This document shows positions 16,478 through 24,737 of a DNA stretch of 64,000 bases, in pieces. The stretch's first letter is position 1, and every line of letters begins with the position of its first letter. Source of the stretch: Paenibacillus hunanensis (GTDB taxonomy: Bacteria; Bacillota; Bacilli; Paenibacillales; Paenibacillaceae); assembly GCF_014645615.1 (NCBI RefSeq), contig NZ_BMMB01000001.1, positions 248,001 through 312,000 of the forward strand, in the 5' to 3' direction. The notes below the pieces were generated by a model. That model saw only the letters and a program-made list of their open reading frames with translations, searched no databases and was not told the DNA's origin. The translations under genes were made by a program, and so were the position numbers.

Positions 16478-17407
16478 ATTCCGAAGATCAGAGCAACGTT
16501 GAAGGCGAAGCTGGCTGAGCTCATTCCAGCATGGCAGGGCAAGGTACTGGATATTCTACCCGTTACGGCGGCACTCGCTGGCCCCTGTGCAGTGATTACC
16601 TTTGCGGAGGAAGTGCAAAAGTCATCCTGGGCGGGCTACCGACGGATTGTGAAGATATGGCCATACGCTGCACCGACAGCAGGCGGGATGGAGCAGGTGG
16701 AAGCCTGGTGTGATGTGTTGATTCGTAAGCTGCATCAGACGAGATTGGTCGATGACACTGGAGCTGCCTTTACCTGTGTATATTTAGGAGCAGCGGATAG
16801 CGATCATCTCGATCTGGCTGGCGCGCTGCTAACAAGACCGATCCGCTTTGGTGTGTATGTACCAGAGCCAACAGACGAAGAAGATAGGGTGATAGCAGCG
16901 GAGTCAAATACAACTACGGTTACAGAAACAGCGACAGCTACATCGTTAATCGAGCAGATCGAACCTACCGATCCTTGGCTGGACGCGCTTAATCGCTGGA
17001 CAAGTGAGCAGCTGGGCACAGGCTGGACATTATATAATGATGCCTGGCCATCCGGTTATGTAGCGCCATCGATTTTGTGGCGGTTGACGGGGGTGAGCAG
17101 TACAGCAGCAGGCACATCTGCCTTTGAGCTGCGTAAGCAGTGGGTCGGTCATGTGTATGGCACCAGCGAGCAACAGAACAAGCGTATCGCTGGCGAGCTG
17201 GTAGAGCGGCTGAATGCAGTGGTAAAGCTACCGCTAAATAAGGAAGAGCGCCGTTATGTGACGGTGGGTGAGGCATCTGCGGATTTACAGGCAGATGCTT
17301 TTTTGAATGGGCAAATTCGTTTGACCCTCTTCCGGCGCACATCGCGCGATTTGCCCAATGCACCGCTTATTCGCGAGGTGCATCAGAATCCGGTGCTGGA
17401 TGAGTAA
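16478..17407 (+). CDS. Putative tail terminator/neck protein with duplicated domain
   Basis: About 309 residues. The N-terminal half (KIRATLKAKLAELIPAWQGKVLD.., WAGYRRIVKIWPYA) and the C-terminal half (LDALNRWTSEQLGTGWTLYND.., ELRKQWVGHVYGTS) show the same layout of a helix, a strand pair and a closing RPIRFGVYV or GQIRLTLFRR strand. They are joined by a Thr/Ala/Glu linker. Small tail-completion proteins of this type precede the sheath in contractile phages, the place XkdJ holds in PBSX. AAAGGAGG fits only an ATT start at 16478; a GTG at 16469 abuts the site and a TTG at 16499 is too far. Function is inferred from position. Confidence 0.6.
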   Translation: MPKIRATLKAKLAELIPAWQGKVLDILPVTAALAGPCAVITFAEEVQKSSWAGYRRIVKIWPYAAPTAGGMEQVEAWCDVLIRKLHQTRLVDDTGAAFTCVYLGAADSDHLDLAGALLTRPIRFGVYVPEPTDEEDRVIAAESNTTTVTETATATSLIEQIEPTDPWLDALNRWTSEQLGTGWTLYNDAWPSGYVAPSILWRLTGVSSTAAGTSAFELRKQWVGHVYGTSEQQNKRIAGELVERLNAVVKLPLNKEERRYVTVGEASADLQADAFLNGQIRLTLFRRTSRDLPNAPLIREVHQNPVLDE

Positions 17408-17738
17408 GGATACGATGCTCCATCGGTTATTGCAGCGTGCACGCGGATGGATTCGTATCGAAGCAAAACAACGTGAGCGCATGCTTGCTCAGCACCCGCA
17501 GCATCTTTTTGAGATTATGAACAGAAATGAGGTTGATTCCATGACGGTAACGACCGAGGTATCGGCTAAGCAGCAGGCGCGTTATTCGCTACAGGAGCTG
17601 CTACCGTATGCGCAAACGACATTTGGTGTCAAACCGGAAGTCATGCATGGTGTATTCCATGATGCAGCAGATCGCACATTTACGATTGAAGAAGTACACA
17701 CAAACATCCAACAATTTATGAAAGCGAAGGTGGAGTAA
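17400..17738 (+). CDS. Small protein preceding the tail sheath
   Basis: A 112-residue protein overlapping the previous gene by eight bases (ATGAGTAA). The first ~45 residues are basic (LLQRARGWIRIEAKQRERML). The conserved-looking part is RYSLQELLPYAQTTFGVKPEVMHGVFHDAADRTFTIEEVHTNIQQFMKAKVE. An internal ATG at 17541 with GAGG upstream would yield just that 65-residue part, similar in size to the PBSX ykzL position product. Role unknown; the gene is coupled to the sheath gene, one base away. Confidence 0.65.
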   Translation: MSKDTMLHRLLQRARGWIRIEAKQRERMLAQHPQHLFEIMNRNEVDSMTVTTEVSAKQQARYSLQELLPYAQTTFGVKPEVMHGVFHDAADRTFTIEEVHTNIQQFMKAKVE

Positions 17739-17739
17739 T

Positions 17740-19197
17740 ATGGCAGGCGGAACTTGGGAAAGCACGAATCGACCGGTATTACCGGGTTTGTATATGAATT
17801 TTCAGGCGGCAGCAGCTTCGGCTATTCAGGGCGGCGACCGTGGTACGGTAGTTGTTCTGGTCAAAAGCAACTGGGGTCCGGAAAAGCAATTTGTTGAAAT
17901 TGGTAGTGAAACAGCGATTACGACCACATTCTCAGGTGACAGTGATAATGGTGCAACCGCATATGGTTCGCTGTATCTGGCACTGCTGGGTGGCCCGAAA
18001 AAGCTGCTCGCTTACCGTCTGGCAGACGATACAGCAAAGGCTGCAAGTATCAGTCTGAATGCAGATACGACAGCTATATTGAAGCTGGAAGCCAAATATA
18101 CCGGTACACGCGGCAATGGCTTTAGCATCACTGTACAGCCAAGCATTGCGGACAGCACAAAGCAGGAGCTGCACCTGTATGAAGGCACACGTCTGCTTCG
18201 CTCGTATGTATCGGCTTCCGGTACAGCAGCAGATTTTGCGTCACAGATCAATGGCGACATTGATAACGCCTATGTGATTGCATCTGTGCTGGGTGCGGGT
18301 GGCGTGCTGTCGAATGTAGCAACAGCTGCATTTGCAGGTGGCATGAGCGGTAACGCAGGTCTGATCAATGCGGACTACATTGCAGCTCAAGAAGCACTGG
18401 AGGCAGAGAACTTTGACGTGCTCGCACTGGATTTTGCGGCGGATTCTGCACTGCTGCAAAGCTTCTCGGCATGGGTAAAACGTGTACGTAGCGAAGGCAA
18501 AGGCATCACGATGGTGGTGGGTGGTAGTGCAGCGGACGATGTATCCTCCAAAGCAGCGACAACCGCAGCAACACGCTCCCTCGCGCTGAACCATGAAGGT
18601 GTGATCAACGTTGGTACAGGTGTACGAATCGGTACAACGGATTATAGCTCTGCCCAAACGAGCGCCTATGTGGCAGGTCTGATCGCTGGTCAACGTCTGA
18701 ACGAATCGACCACCTATCATGTCGCTCCATTCGACGATGTGACTCGCCGCTGGACACGCTCTGAGCAGGAGCAGGCTGTGAAAAATGGTTTATTCATTTT
18801 CTTCCACGATGGTCGTCAGGTGAAGGCACTGCGCGGTGTGAACAGTCTCGTTATTCCAGGTGCAGGTCAGAACAATGCCTGGAAGAAAATTCGCTCTATT
18901 CGCGTAATGGATGCGATTAACAGCGATTTGCAGCGTGCAGCTGAAGACTCCTATATCGGCAAGGTAAACAATACTGAAGAAGGTCGACTTGCGCTGATCG
19001 GTGCGATGAAGGACTATCTCGGTCTGCTGGCACAGAGCAGTGTAATTGAAGCGTCTGGCTTTGATGTCATTCTCGACCCGGCTTATTATGGCGATGCGCC
19101 AGTCCAGAAGCCAGAGGCAGATCAAGTATTCCTGCAATGGAATGTGAAGCTGACGGATGTGATGGAGCAGCTGTTTGGCACATTTTACGTGCAGTAA
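17740..19197 (+). CDS. Contractile tail sheath protein (XkdK-like)
   Basis: A 485-residue sheath protein, forming the contractile outer tube of a myovirus-type tail. It starts MAGGTWESTNRPVLPGLYMNF, the usual opening of PBSX XkdK-type sheaths. It shows the Gly/Ala-rich inserted domain in the middle and a C-terminal part ending QVFLQWNVKLTDVMEQLFGTFYVQ, which packs against the tube. PBSX XkdK is about 466 residues. The presence of a sheath establishes that the particle is contractile. Confidence 0.93.
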   Translation: MAGGTWESTNRPVLPGLYMNFQAAAASAIQGGDRGTVVVLVKSNWGPEKQFVEIGSETAITTTFSGDSDNGATAYGSLYLALLGGPKKLLAYRLADDTAKAASISLNADTTAILKLEAKYTGTRGNGFSITVQPSIADSTKQELHLYEGTRLLRSYVSASGTAADFASQINGDIDNAYVIASVLGAGGVLSNVATAAFAGGMSGNAGLINADYIAAQEALEAENFDVLALDFAADSALLQSFSAWVKRVRSEGKGITMVVGGSAADDVSSKAATTAATRSLALNHEGVINVGTGVRIGTTDYSSAQTSAYVAGLIAGQRLNESTTYHVAPFDDVTRRWTRSEQEQAVKNGLFIFFHDGRQVKALRGVNSLVIPGAGQNNAWKKIRSIRVMDAINSDLQRAAEDSYIGKVNNTEEGRLALIGAMKDYLGLLAQSSVIEASGFDVILDPAYYGDAPVQKPEADQVFLQWNVKLTDVMEQLFGTFYVQ

Positions 19198-19279
19198 TCA
19201 GTGACAGCTGGCGATTGAATCTACGCAATAAAGGCAATACCCAACAACCATACTAACGATTCCTGAGGAGGAACAAACT

Positions 19280-19687
19280 ATGCTGGACGCTTCAAGAGTA
19301 ATTCTCGGTACACATGGACAACTGCACATTGATGGTGTGTGGCAAACACATATTAACAAGCTGGAAGCAAGCGTGGAGATTGAAAAGCGCGAGCTGAATC
19401 TGGTCGGTAATGACTGGAAAGTGCACAAAAATGGCGTGAAAAAAGGCACTGGCACGATGACCGGTTACAAAGTAACGTCCGATATGATTCAACGTGGCTT
19501 CCAGAAGTTCGACATCATCTCCAAGCTGGACGATCCCGAATCCTACGGTCACGAGCGCGTACGCCTGATCCGCTGCATGGCTGATAAAATCCAGCTTGCT
19601 AACTGGACAGCTGGCGAGGAAGTACCGGAGGAAACGACGTTTACATTTGAAGGCTACGAGCTGCTTGATCCGATCGTAGCGAACTGA
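19280..19687 (+). CDS. Tail tube protein (XkdM-like)
   Basis: A 135-residue inner tube (core) protein, following the sheath as in PBSX. Recognisable segments are SRVILGTHGQLHIDGVWQTHINKLEASVEIEKRELNLVGN and GTGTMTGYKVTSDMIQRGFQKFDI. Stacked hexamers form the rigid tube driven through the target envelope. The ATG follows GAGGAGG. A long hairpin after the gene (19779-19861) may set its high output relative to downstream genes. Confidence 0.93.
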   Translation: MLDASRVILGTHGQLHIDGVWQTHINKLEASVEIEKRELNLVGNDWKVHKNGVKKGTGTMTGYKVTSDMIQRGFQKFDIISKLDDPESYGHERVRLIRCMADKIQLANWTAGEEVPEETTFTFEGYELLDPIVAN

Positions 19688-19778
19688 TCGGAGCTTTTAT
19701 TTGGTGGGAAAGAAGTCGCGGTTGAATAGATGGTAATAAATGGTGATGCACAATAGCGTATGATCGTGACAGCAATGT

Positions 19779-19861
19779 ATAAAGAAAAAGGTATGGCACA
19801 CAATAGCGCAGATCGGCTAAGCTAAGCGGATTTGCCATGTATCGCTGTGCCTTTTCTTTAT
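19779..19861 (+). terminator. Intercistronic hairpin after the tube gene
   Basis: ATAAAGAAAAAGG..GGCACA pairs with TGTGCCTTTTCTTTAT across about 45 bases. Partial termination here would make sheath and tube transcripts more abundant than chaperone and tape measure; that role is inference. Confidence 0.5.
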
Positions 19862-19924
19862 CTTGCCAGTGGATAGGCTGCTGTGCGAATACAATATCTA
19901 TTATTTTACGGGAGGCATTTACTT

Positions 19925-20359
19925 ATGAGCTTGAATGAAAATATGTCAGAGGAACAAATTTTGGACAGTCTGTTTGAAGCAGCGGATAAGCTACCGGAGG
20001 AAACGGTGCGTATTCAGCGTTTGGATATGCTGATGACACTGCGTGGATTGACTTCGAGTAAGGTGGATAGCATTCGGGAGCGTTGTACGGTGCGGAAGAC
20101 GGTGAAAGGGCGGACGGAGGAGAAGGTGGATGGAGAAACTTTCAATGCATTACTGATTTCAGAAGCTACTGCAAAGCTAGAAGTTAAAGGACTTTCACTG
20201 AATGGCTGGGGCGATCCACGTATTACAAGTCGTTTGAAGCTGTCTGGTGGCGAACAAGCAGTACGTCGTATGTTACTAGCGGGAGAACTGAATGCTGTTG
20301 GAGATAAAGTGTTGGAGCTATCTGGTTTTGGTGTGGAGCTTGAAGACTTAAAAAACTAA
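19925..20359 (+). CDS. Tail assembly chaperone, short form (XkdN-like)
   Basis: A 144-residue protein in the lambda gpG / XkdN position, between tube and tape measure, expected to coat the tape measure during assembly. It opens with MSLNENMSEEQILDSLFEAADKLPEETV and contains GLSLNGWGDPRITSRLKLSGGEQAVRRMLLAGELN. The ATG at 19925 has GGGAGG upstream. The last sense codons and stop form A AAA AAC TAA, a -1 slippery site. A fraction of ribosomes should continue into the extension at 20356-20517, giving a ~197-residue gpGT-like form. Confidence 0.88.
   Translation: MSLNENMSEEQILDSLFEAADKLPEETVRIQRLDMLMTLRGLTSSKVDSIRERCTVRKTVKGRTEEKVDGETFNALLISEATAKLEVKGLSLNGWGDPRITSRLKLSGGEQAVRRMLLAGELNAVGDKVLELSGFGVELEDLKN
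20350..20356 (+). promoter_or_regulatory. Programmed -1 frameshift slippery heptamer
   Basis: A AAA AAC in the exact reading register, directly followed by the zero-frame TAA. Both tRNAs can re-pair after slipping one base back. Tail chaperone pairs of many long-tailed phages use such a site at this place. Confidence 0.85.
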
Positions 20360-20517
20360 TCCACACCGGCGGAATTACGACGATGATGTACCATATGTGG
20401 ACACGTCATCATCTCCGACCGGGCGACTTTTGGCATTTGCCAAAGGGAGAGCGTATGATTCTATTGGCATTTACTCGGCAAGAGCTGGAATCCATCAGTG
20501 CATCTTCATCTAAATAA
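20356..20517 (+). CDS. Tail assembly chaperone frameshift extension (T domain)
   Basis: A 53-codon frame in the -1 register with no ribosome site of its own. It reads LIHTGGITTMMYHMWTRHHL, then RPGDFWHLPKGERMILLAFTRQELE. The G-x-F-W-x-x-P-K-G-E-R block matches the short second ORFs that follow XkdN-type genes and are reached by frameshift. It would bind the tube protein while the G part binds the tape measure. It is too short to stand out as a separate gene and is easily missed. Confidence 0.8.
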   Translation, partial: LIHTGGITTMMYHMWTRHHLRPGDFWHLPKGERMILLAFTRQELESISASSSK

Positions 20518-20554
20518 TCAAGTAGAGGCATATATGATATAAGGAGGTGAAAAA

Positions 20555-22225
20555 GTGGCGGATTCCAAAAATTATAAGGTCAATTTAGTAACTGATGTTC
20601 AGGATCTCGTTAAAGGTAATAATGAACTGCGTGCTACCAGTCGCTATATTGATAGTGTGAAGCGAGCAGCAGAACAATTCGGCAGAGCGAGATACCAGAG
20701 TTTAATTAAAGTAAATACTGAATTGAAATATATGGAACGTCATCTTGGTAATATTTATAGTTTGGCTGTGCGCGTAGGACGATTACGGGTCACGCCGACT
20801 GTTTATTTAATTGATCAGGCTACACCAGCATTGGAACGACTGCTAAAAAAATTGAAAGAGGTAAGTTCGTATGCAGTCGTAGCAAAAGCAAATATACATT
20901 TTAAAATGCAAGCAATACCTGCTGCTGCAACAGTCATGACCAAAGTGGATACAACGACTACTACGACCATTACAGGCTTAAATATGGATGGATGGATTAC
21001 GGCACTCAATACCAATACTGCTGCTATTAATGATCTCAGTAGTAAAATTGGCTCGGCAGGTGGAAGTTCTACTAGCAAACCTAAGGGGCTACTAGATTAT
21101 ATTATTGGTACTGCTACAGGACTTAAAGATTTAGGTGGTGGTATTAAAGCCGCTGGTGAAACTGTAGAGTCTAGTAAAAAGCTTCGTGATGCTTGGAAAT
21201 CAACACCTACTACAAAAGCCGGGAAAATACTAAAATGGGGAACAATCATTAAAGAAGGAGGTAATATTTTAGGTCAATCAGGAACTTTCTTCTCAGGCAT
21301 ATTAGGAGGTAGTAAGGGAATAGTTGAGAATATTTCAGGAGGTTTTAAAAGTTTGCTAGGCACTGACAATGCTTCAGCTGCACCTAGTGCTTCTACATCT
21401 TCTGCATCTTCAACTTCCAGAGTTATCGCAGAAGGTTCTGAAGGTGCAGGGAAAGCTCTAAAAGGATTTTCTAAATTTTTAGGACCCTTAGGATATGCGT
21501 TTGATGCTATAAATTTTGCGACCGCAGAAAATAATGAACAAAGAGGAGCTGCTATTGGATCAGCTGCCGGAGGAGCAATTGGCGTAGCTTTAGGTGGAGT
21601 TTTAGGGTCAGTAGTACCCGTGCTTGGCAATGTTGTATTAGGAGCAGGCTTAGGTGTTGGAGGAAGCTTGCTAGGAGATAAAGTTGGGGGGATGATTGGA
21701 CAGTTGTTTGATTCTCCTAGCGTGCCATTAGATAAAACAGTTACGGAAAGTCTAAAATATGGCAATACTATGCCCCCTATTGACTTTTCGCATGTAACTG
21801 GTTTCCCTGAAGGTCCACCTAAAATACCAAGCATGATGTTAGCACCTAGACCATCATTTGCAGATCGATACATTGTACCAAATGTTGAGAATTACATGAA
21901 GCCAAAAGTAGAGGCTATGGCTCAACAAAATGCTAACAAGGTCACACCATCGACCACAATTACAACTACAACAAAAACAAGTGTCCAATCTGTTGTACAG
22001 CTGAGTGATGCGCAAATGGGAACAATTTCAGGAATGCTAAAAGATTTTAAAACTGAACTTACAAATAATATAGCTGTTAATGTTCCAGCAGGTGCTGTTC
22101 AAGTTACTGTGAAGGAAAACAAAATTGATTATGACCTGCTTGCTAATCAAGTCGGTCAACGAATTATGGTTGAGGTTAGAAAGGCTCTAGAAAATCAGAA
22201 ACCTCCTGCTCAAGCTGCCCAGTAA
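20555..22225 (+). CDS. Short tail tape measure protein
   Basis: A 556-residue protein in the XkdO position that sets tail length and sits inside the tube. The N-terminal third is helical and basic. The middle has long Gly/Ala hydrophobic stretches (AAIGSAAGGAIGVALGGVLGSVVPVLGNVVLGAGLGVGG type), and Thr/Ser-rich linkers lie at about 130-180 and 470-490. XkdO of PBSX is over 1,300 residues, so this tail should be much shorter. The GTG at 20555 follows AAGGAGG. Codon usage is clearly more AT-rich than in the flanking sheath and baseplate genes, suggesting replacement by recombination. Confidence 0.82.
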   Translation: MADSKNYKVNLVTDVQDLVKGNNELRATSRYIDSVKRAAEQFGRARYQSLIKVNTELKYMERHLGNIYSLAVRVGRLRVTPTVYLIDQATPALERLLKKLKEVSSYAVVAKANIHFKMQAIPAAATVMTKVDTTTTTTITGLNMDGWITALNTNTAAINDLSSKIGSAGGSSTSKPKGLLDYIIGTATGLKDLGGGIKAAGETVESSKKLRDAWKSTPTTKAGKILKWGTIIKEGGNILGQSGTFFSGILGGSKGIVENISGGFKSLLGTDNASAAPSASTSSASSTSRVIAEGSEGAGKALKGFSKFLGPLGYAFDAINFATAENNEQRGAAIGSAAGGAIGVALGGVLGSVVPVLGNVVLGAGLGVGGSLLGDKVGGMIGQLFDSPSVPLDKTVTESLKYGNTMPPIDFSHVTGFPEGPPKIPSMMLAPRPSFADRYIVPNVENYMKPKVEAMAQQNANKVTPSTTITTTTKTSVQSVVQLSDAQMGTISGMLKDFKTELTNNIAVNVPAGAVQVTVKENKIDYDLLANQVGQRIMVEVRKALENQKPPAQAAQ

Positions 22226-22257
22226 CTATTTTATTATTAGATGAAAGGAGGAACACC

Positions 22258-22902
22258 ATGGATATCTACCTGATCGACGGTACACGAAATTTTTTCCACT
22301 TCCCTGTCAATCCAGAAGAAATTACGATCTCTCGCTCTAAAGGCTATGAGACGATCAATATGCTGGAATATGGCGAATTTGATTTTACTCAAGGCGATAA
22401 GATCAAGGAAATCAGTTTCTCGTCCTTCTTCCCCAAGGATTACGATCCGTCCTATTGTCGATACAGTAATTTGCCGACTCCACAGGCAGCGACCAATCAG
22501 CTCAATCAGTTTCTCATCTCCAAAAAGCCTGCGCAGCTCGTGATCACGGGCACTGGCGTTAACGTACCTGTGTATTTAATCACATATAACACAACCTTTC
22601 GTGGCGGTGAGCCAGACGATATCTCATTTGACCTGACTTTTCGTACATGGCGGGATGCTAAGGTGCAGACTAAAAAAACTGCTTCTCAAGGTAAAACGAC
22701 TGGACAATCCGGTTCTCGTACCGATCTCAAGCAAACGGGAAAAACGTACACCGTCAAGGCGGGAGACTCCCTATCTAAAATCGCCAAGCTAGAGCTGGGC
22801 GATAGCTCGAAATGGAATGCCATTTACAAGCTTAATACAAAGGTGATTGGCGGTAACCCTAACCGTATCAAACCAGGGCAAAAGCTGGTGATGCCATCAT
22901 GA
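22258..22902 (+). CDS. LysM-containing baseplate/hub protein (XkdP-like)
   Basis: A 214-residue protein. The N-terminal ~130 residues (FHFPVNPEEITISRSKGYETINM, EISFSSFFPKDYDPSYC) are the XkdP-type domain that joins tube to hub. The C-terminal LysM (YTVKAGDSLSKIAKLELGDSSKWNAIYKLN..IKPGQKLVMPS, about 164-213) binds peptidoglycan and probably helps dock the tube tip at the cell wall. ATGA overlap with the next gene. Confidence 0.9.
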   Translation: MDIYLIDGTRNFFHFPVNPEEITISRSKGYETINMLEYGEFDFTQGDKIKEISFSSFFPKDYDPSYCRYSNLPTPQAATNQLNQFLISKKPAQLVITGTGVNVPVYLITYNTTFRGGEPDDISFDLTFRTWRDAKVQTKKTASQGKTTGQSGSRTDLKQTGKTYTVKAGDSLSKIAKLELGDSSKWNAIYKLNTKVIGGNPNRIKPGQKLVMPS

Positions 22903-23882
22903 GCTACAAGGTGATTGCGAAAAATCAGTATGATCTAACCTCGCTTGTAGAGACAATCAGTCTCAAAGATTCATTGGATCAGATTGCGTATCAGGCGAGC
23001 ATTCGTTTGGCGGTACGAAGCGGTGCAGGTCTACCAGCCTTATCGCCAGGAATGGACATTCGAATCAGCGGTGTCCCATTTGGTAGGAAGGAGCTGCATC
23101 CAATCTTGCATCCAGGAGTCATCTGGGAGATTGAAAGTACGAATAGCGGAAGTAAACGTTTGAATATGACCGTTTACGATCGGATGATCTATTTGGAGAA
23201 GTCTGAGGATGAATATTTGCTACCAAAAGACCAGACAGCGAGTCAACGACTCAAAACGTATGCGAAGGACTGGAAAATCAATCTTGGTACAATTCCAGAC
23301 ACGAAGACCAAATTAGGCAAAGCTGTTTACCGATCGCAAACGATCTTTTCGATGCTTTTCGCTGATCTGAAAGAAACTGCCAAATCCGGTGGTCCCATGT
23401 TCCATCCCCGTATGACGAGCCGCGGGCTGGAGCTATTTGAGCTGGGCAGCAATAGTGAGGTGCTCCAGCTAGATCGTCTTATTGATCTAACCCAGCTGCG
23501 TACGCTAGAAGGCGCGATTACCAAAGTTAAAGTACTCGCTGCCAATGAAACGACGAGTGGCAAAGAGGTCCCCTCTAAAGTACTAGCTGTAGAATCCAAA
23601 GACACCGCTACGCTTGGTACGCTACAAAAGCATGTGAACGATGACCAGATCAAAACCGCAGACGCTGCCAAAAAACACGCCAAAAACATGCTCACAGGCA
23701 TACAGCAGACATTTACCGTAACCGCACCAGATATCAATACGATCCGTGCAGGTGATGCGGTCATATTAAGCGGCATGAATCTGATCGTCATGACGGTGAG
23801 TCATGATCTGGGCAATCCTGGCACCATGACATTAGAGCTGGCAACTCGCGATTATGTCAGAAGGAGGTATTATCTTGAGTAA
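22899..23882 (+). CDS. Baseplate hub protein (XkdQ-like, gp27/gpD fold)
   Basis: A 327-residue hub protein. It has the typical alternating beta organisation of XkdQ/late-control-D proteins, with MDIRISGVPFGRKELHPILHPGVIWEIEST early and VTAPDINTIRAGDAVILSGMNLIVMTVSHDLGNPGTMTLELATRDYVRRRYY at the end. It forms the central ring under the tube to which the spike attaches. Starts by ATGA coupling. Confidence 0.88.
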   Translation: MSYKVIAKNQYDLTSLVETISLKDSLDQIAYQASIRLAVRSGAGLPALSPGMDIRISGVPFGRKELHPILHPGVIWEIESTNSGSKRLNMTVYDRMIYLEKSEDEYLLPKDQTASQRLKTYAKDWKINLGTIPDTKTKLGKAVYRSQTIFSMLFADLKETAKSGGPMFHPRMTSRGLELFELGSNSEVLQLDRLIDLTQLRTLEGAITKVKVLAANETTSGKEVPSKVLAVESKDTATLGTLQKHVNDDQIKTADAAKKHAKNMLTGIQQTFTVTAPDINTIRAGDAVILSGMNLIVMTVSHDLGNPGTMTLELATRDYVRRRYYLE

Positions 23883-24285
23883 AAAAGATCCATACGGACA
23901 TTTTGCTGATGTGATGCGTTCCACAATGTCCAAGCATACCCAGCAGGCAGTGAGTGGTCTGGGTGCGGTATTGGGTACAATGACTGCATCGGGTGTGAAG
24001 CTGGACGACTTCAAGCATGAAATTCAGGATTATATGGTCGCCGAGCTGCCAGGTCTATTGCAAATGCCACAACGCATCTATACAGGTAGTGTGCATCCGC
24101 AAGGACAGGGTACGTTTCATGGAGGCGCTACGCTAAGCGATTATGCATTTGATGAATCCGAGGTGGAGGATACGGTGCTACATGTACAGCAAGGCTTGAA
24201 GCCAGGCGACCGTGTGCTGGCCATGCGTGTGAACAGCGGCAATGATGTAGTTATCGTATGCAAGGTGGTGAGTGCAGGTGGCTAA
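23875..24285 (+). CDS. DUF2577 baseplate protein (XkdR-like)
   Basis: A 136-residue protein. TTG at 23875 (inside the last codons of the previous gene) has AAGGAGG seven bases upstream and gives MSKKDPYGHFADVMRST. The C-terminal half is a small beta-barrel (GDRVLAMRVNSGNDVVIVCKVV), matching the DUF2577 OB-like fold. Position between hub and DUF2634 is the PBSX order and suggests a spike or puncturing-tip component. Confidence 0.8.
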   Translation: MSKKDPYGHFADVMRSTMSKHTQQAVSGLGAVLGTMTASGVKLDDFKHEIQDYMVAELPGLLQMPQRIYTGSVHPQGQGTFHGGATLSDYAFDESEVEDTVLHVQQGLKPGDRVLAMRVNSGNDVVIVCKVVSAGG

Positions 24286-24736
24286 TTTATTTCCGAGCAC
24301 AGATGATTTTATCTGGGGCGATGAAGAGGCGGTAGCGGCTGCCGATCGTAATGATATTGAGTTTGGACGTAGCTGGCGGTACGACTATGATGCAGGTGAT
24401 TTTGTAATGACACCGAGTGGACGCGTCGCTGTTGCCGATGGCAAAGAAGCATGGGTACAGTGGTGCCATAAGGCATTGCTCACGCCGCGTTATCGGCATG
24501 TGATCTATTCGCGTGATTACGGGAGTGAGCTGGATACGCTGATCGGTACAGGTCAGGGACGTGCAGTGCTGGAAAGTGAACTGACACGTATGGTGACCGA
24601 AGCGTTGCTGGTCGATGCGCGTACAGCTTCAGTAGACCAGTTTACCTTTAGCTGGGCGGAGGATCATTGCCAGATGACCTGTCGTATTACGAGCGTACAG
24701 GACGATGTTGAAATTTTGGAAAGCGAGGTGATCTGA
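24278..24736 (+). CDS. DUF2634 baseplate wedge protein (XkdS-like)
   Basis: A 152-residue protein of the gp25/XkdS type that links wedge to sheath. Its core is GRSWRYDYDAGDFVMTPSGRVAVADGKEAWVQWCHKALLTPRYRHVIYSRDYGSELDTLIG, with the YSRDYG..LD signature. Starting GTG at 24278 (alternative GTG at 24272) overlaps the previous gene by eight bases. Confidence 0.87.
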   Translation: MANLFPSTDDFIWGDEEAVAAADRNDIEFGRSWRYDYDAGDFVMTPSGRVAVADGKEAWVQWCHKALLTPRYRHVIYSRDYGSELDTLIGTGQGRAVLESELTRMVTEALLVDARTASVDQFTFSWAEDHCQMTCRITSVQDDVEILESEVI

Positions 24737-24737
24737 A

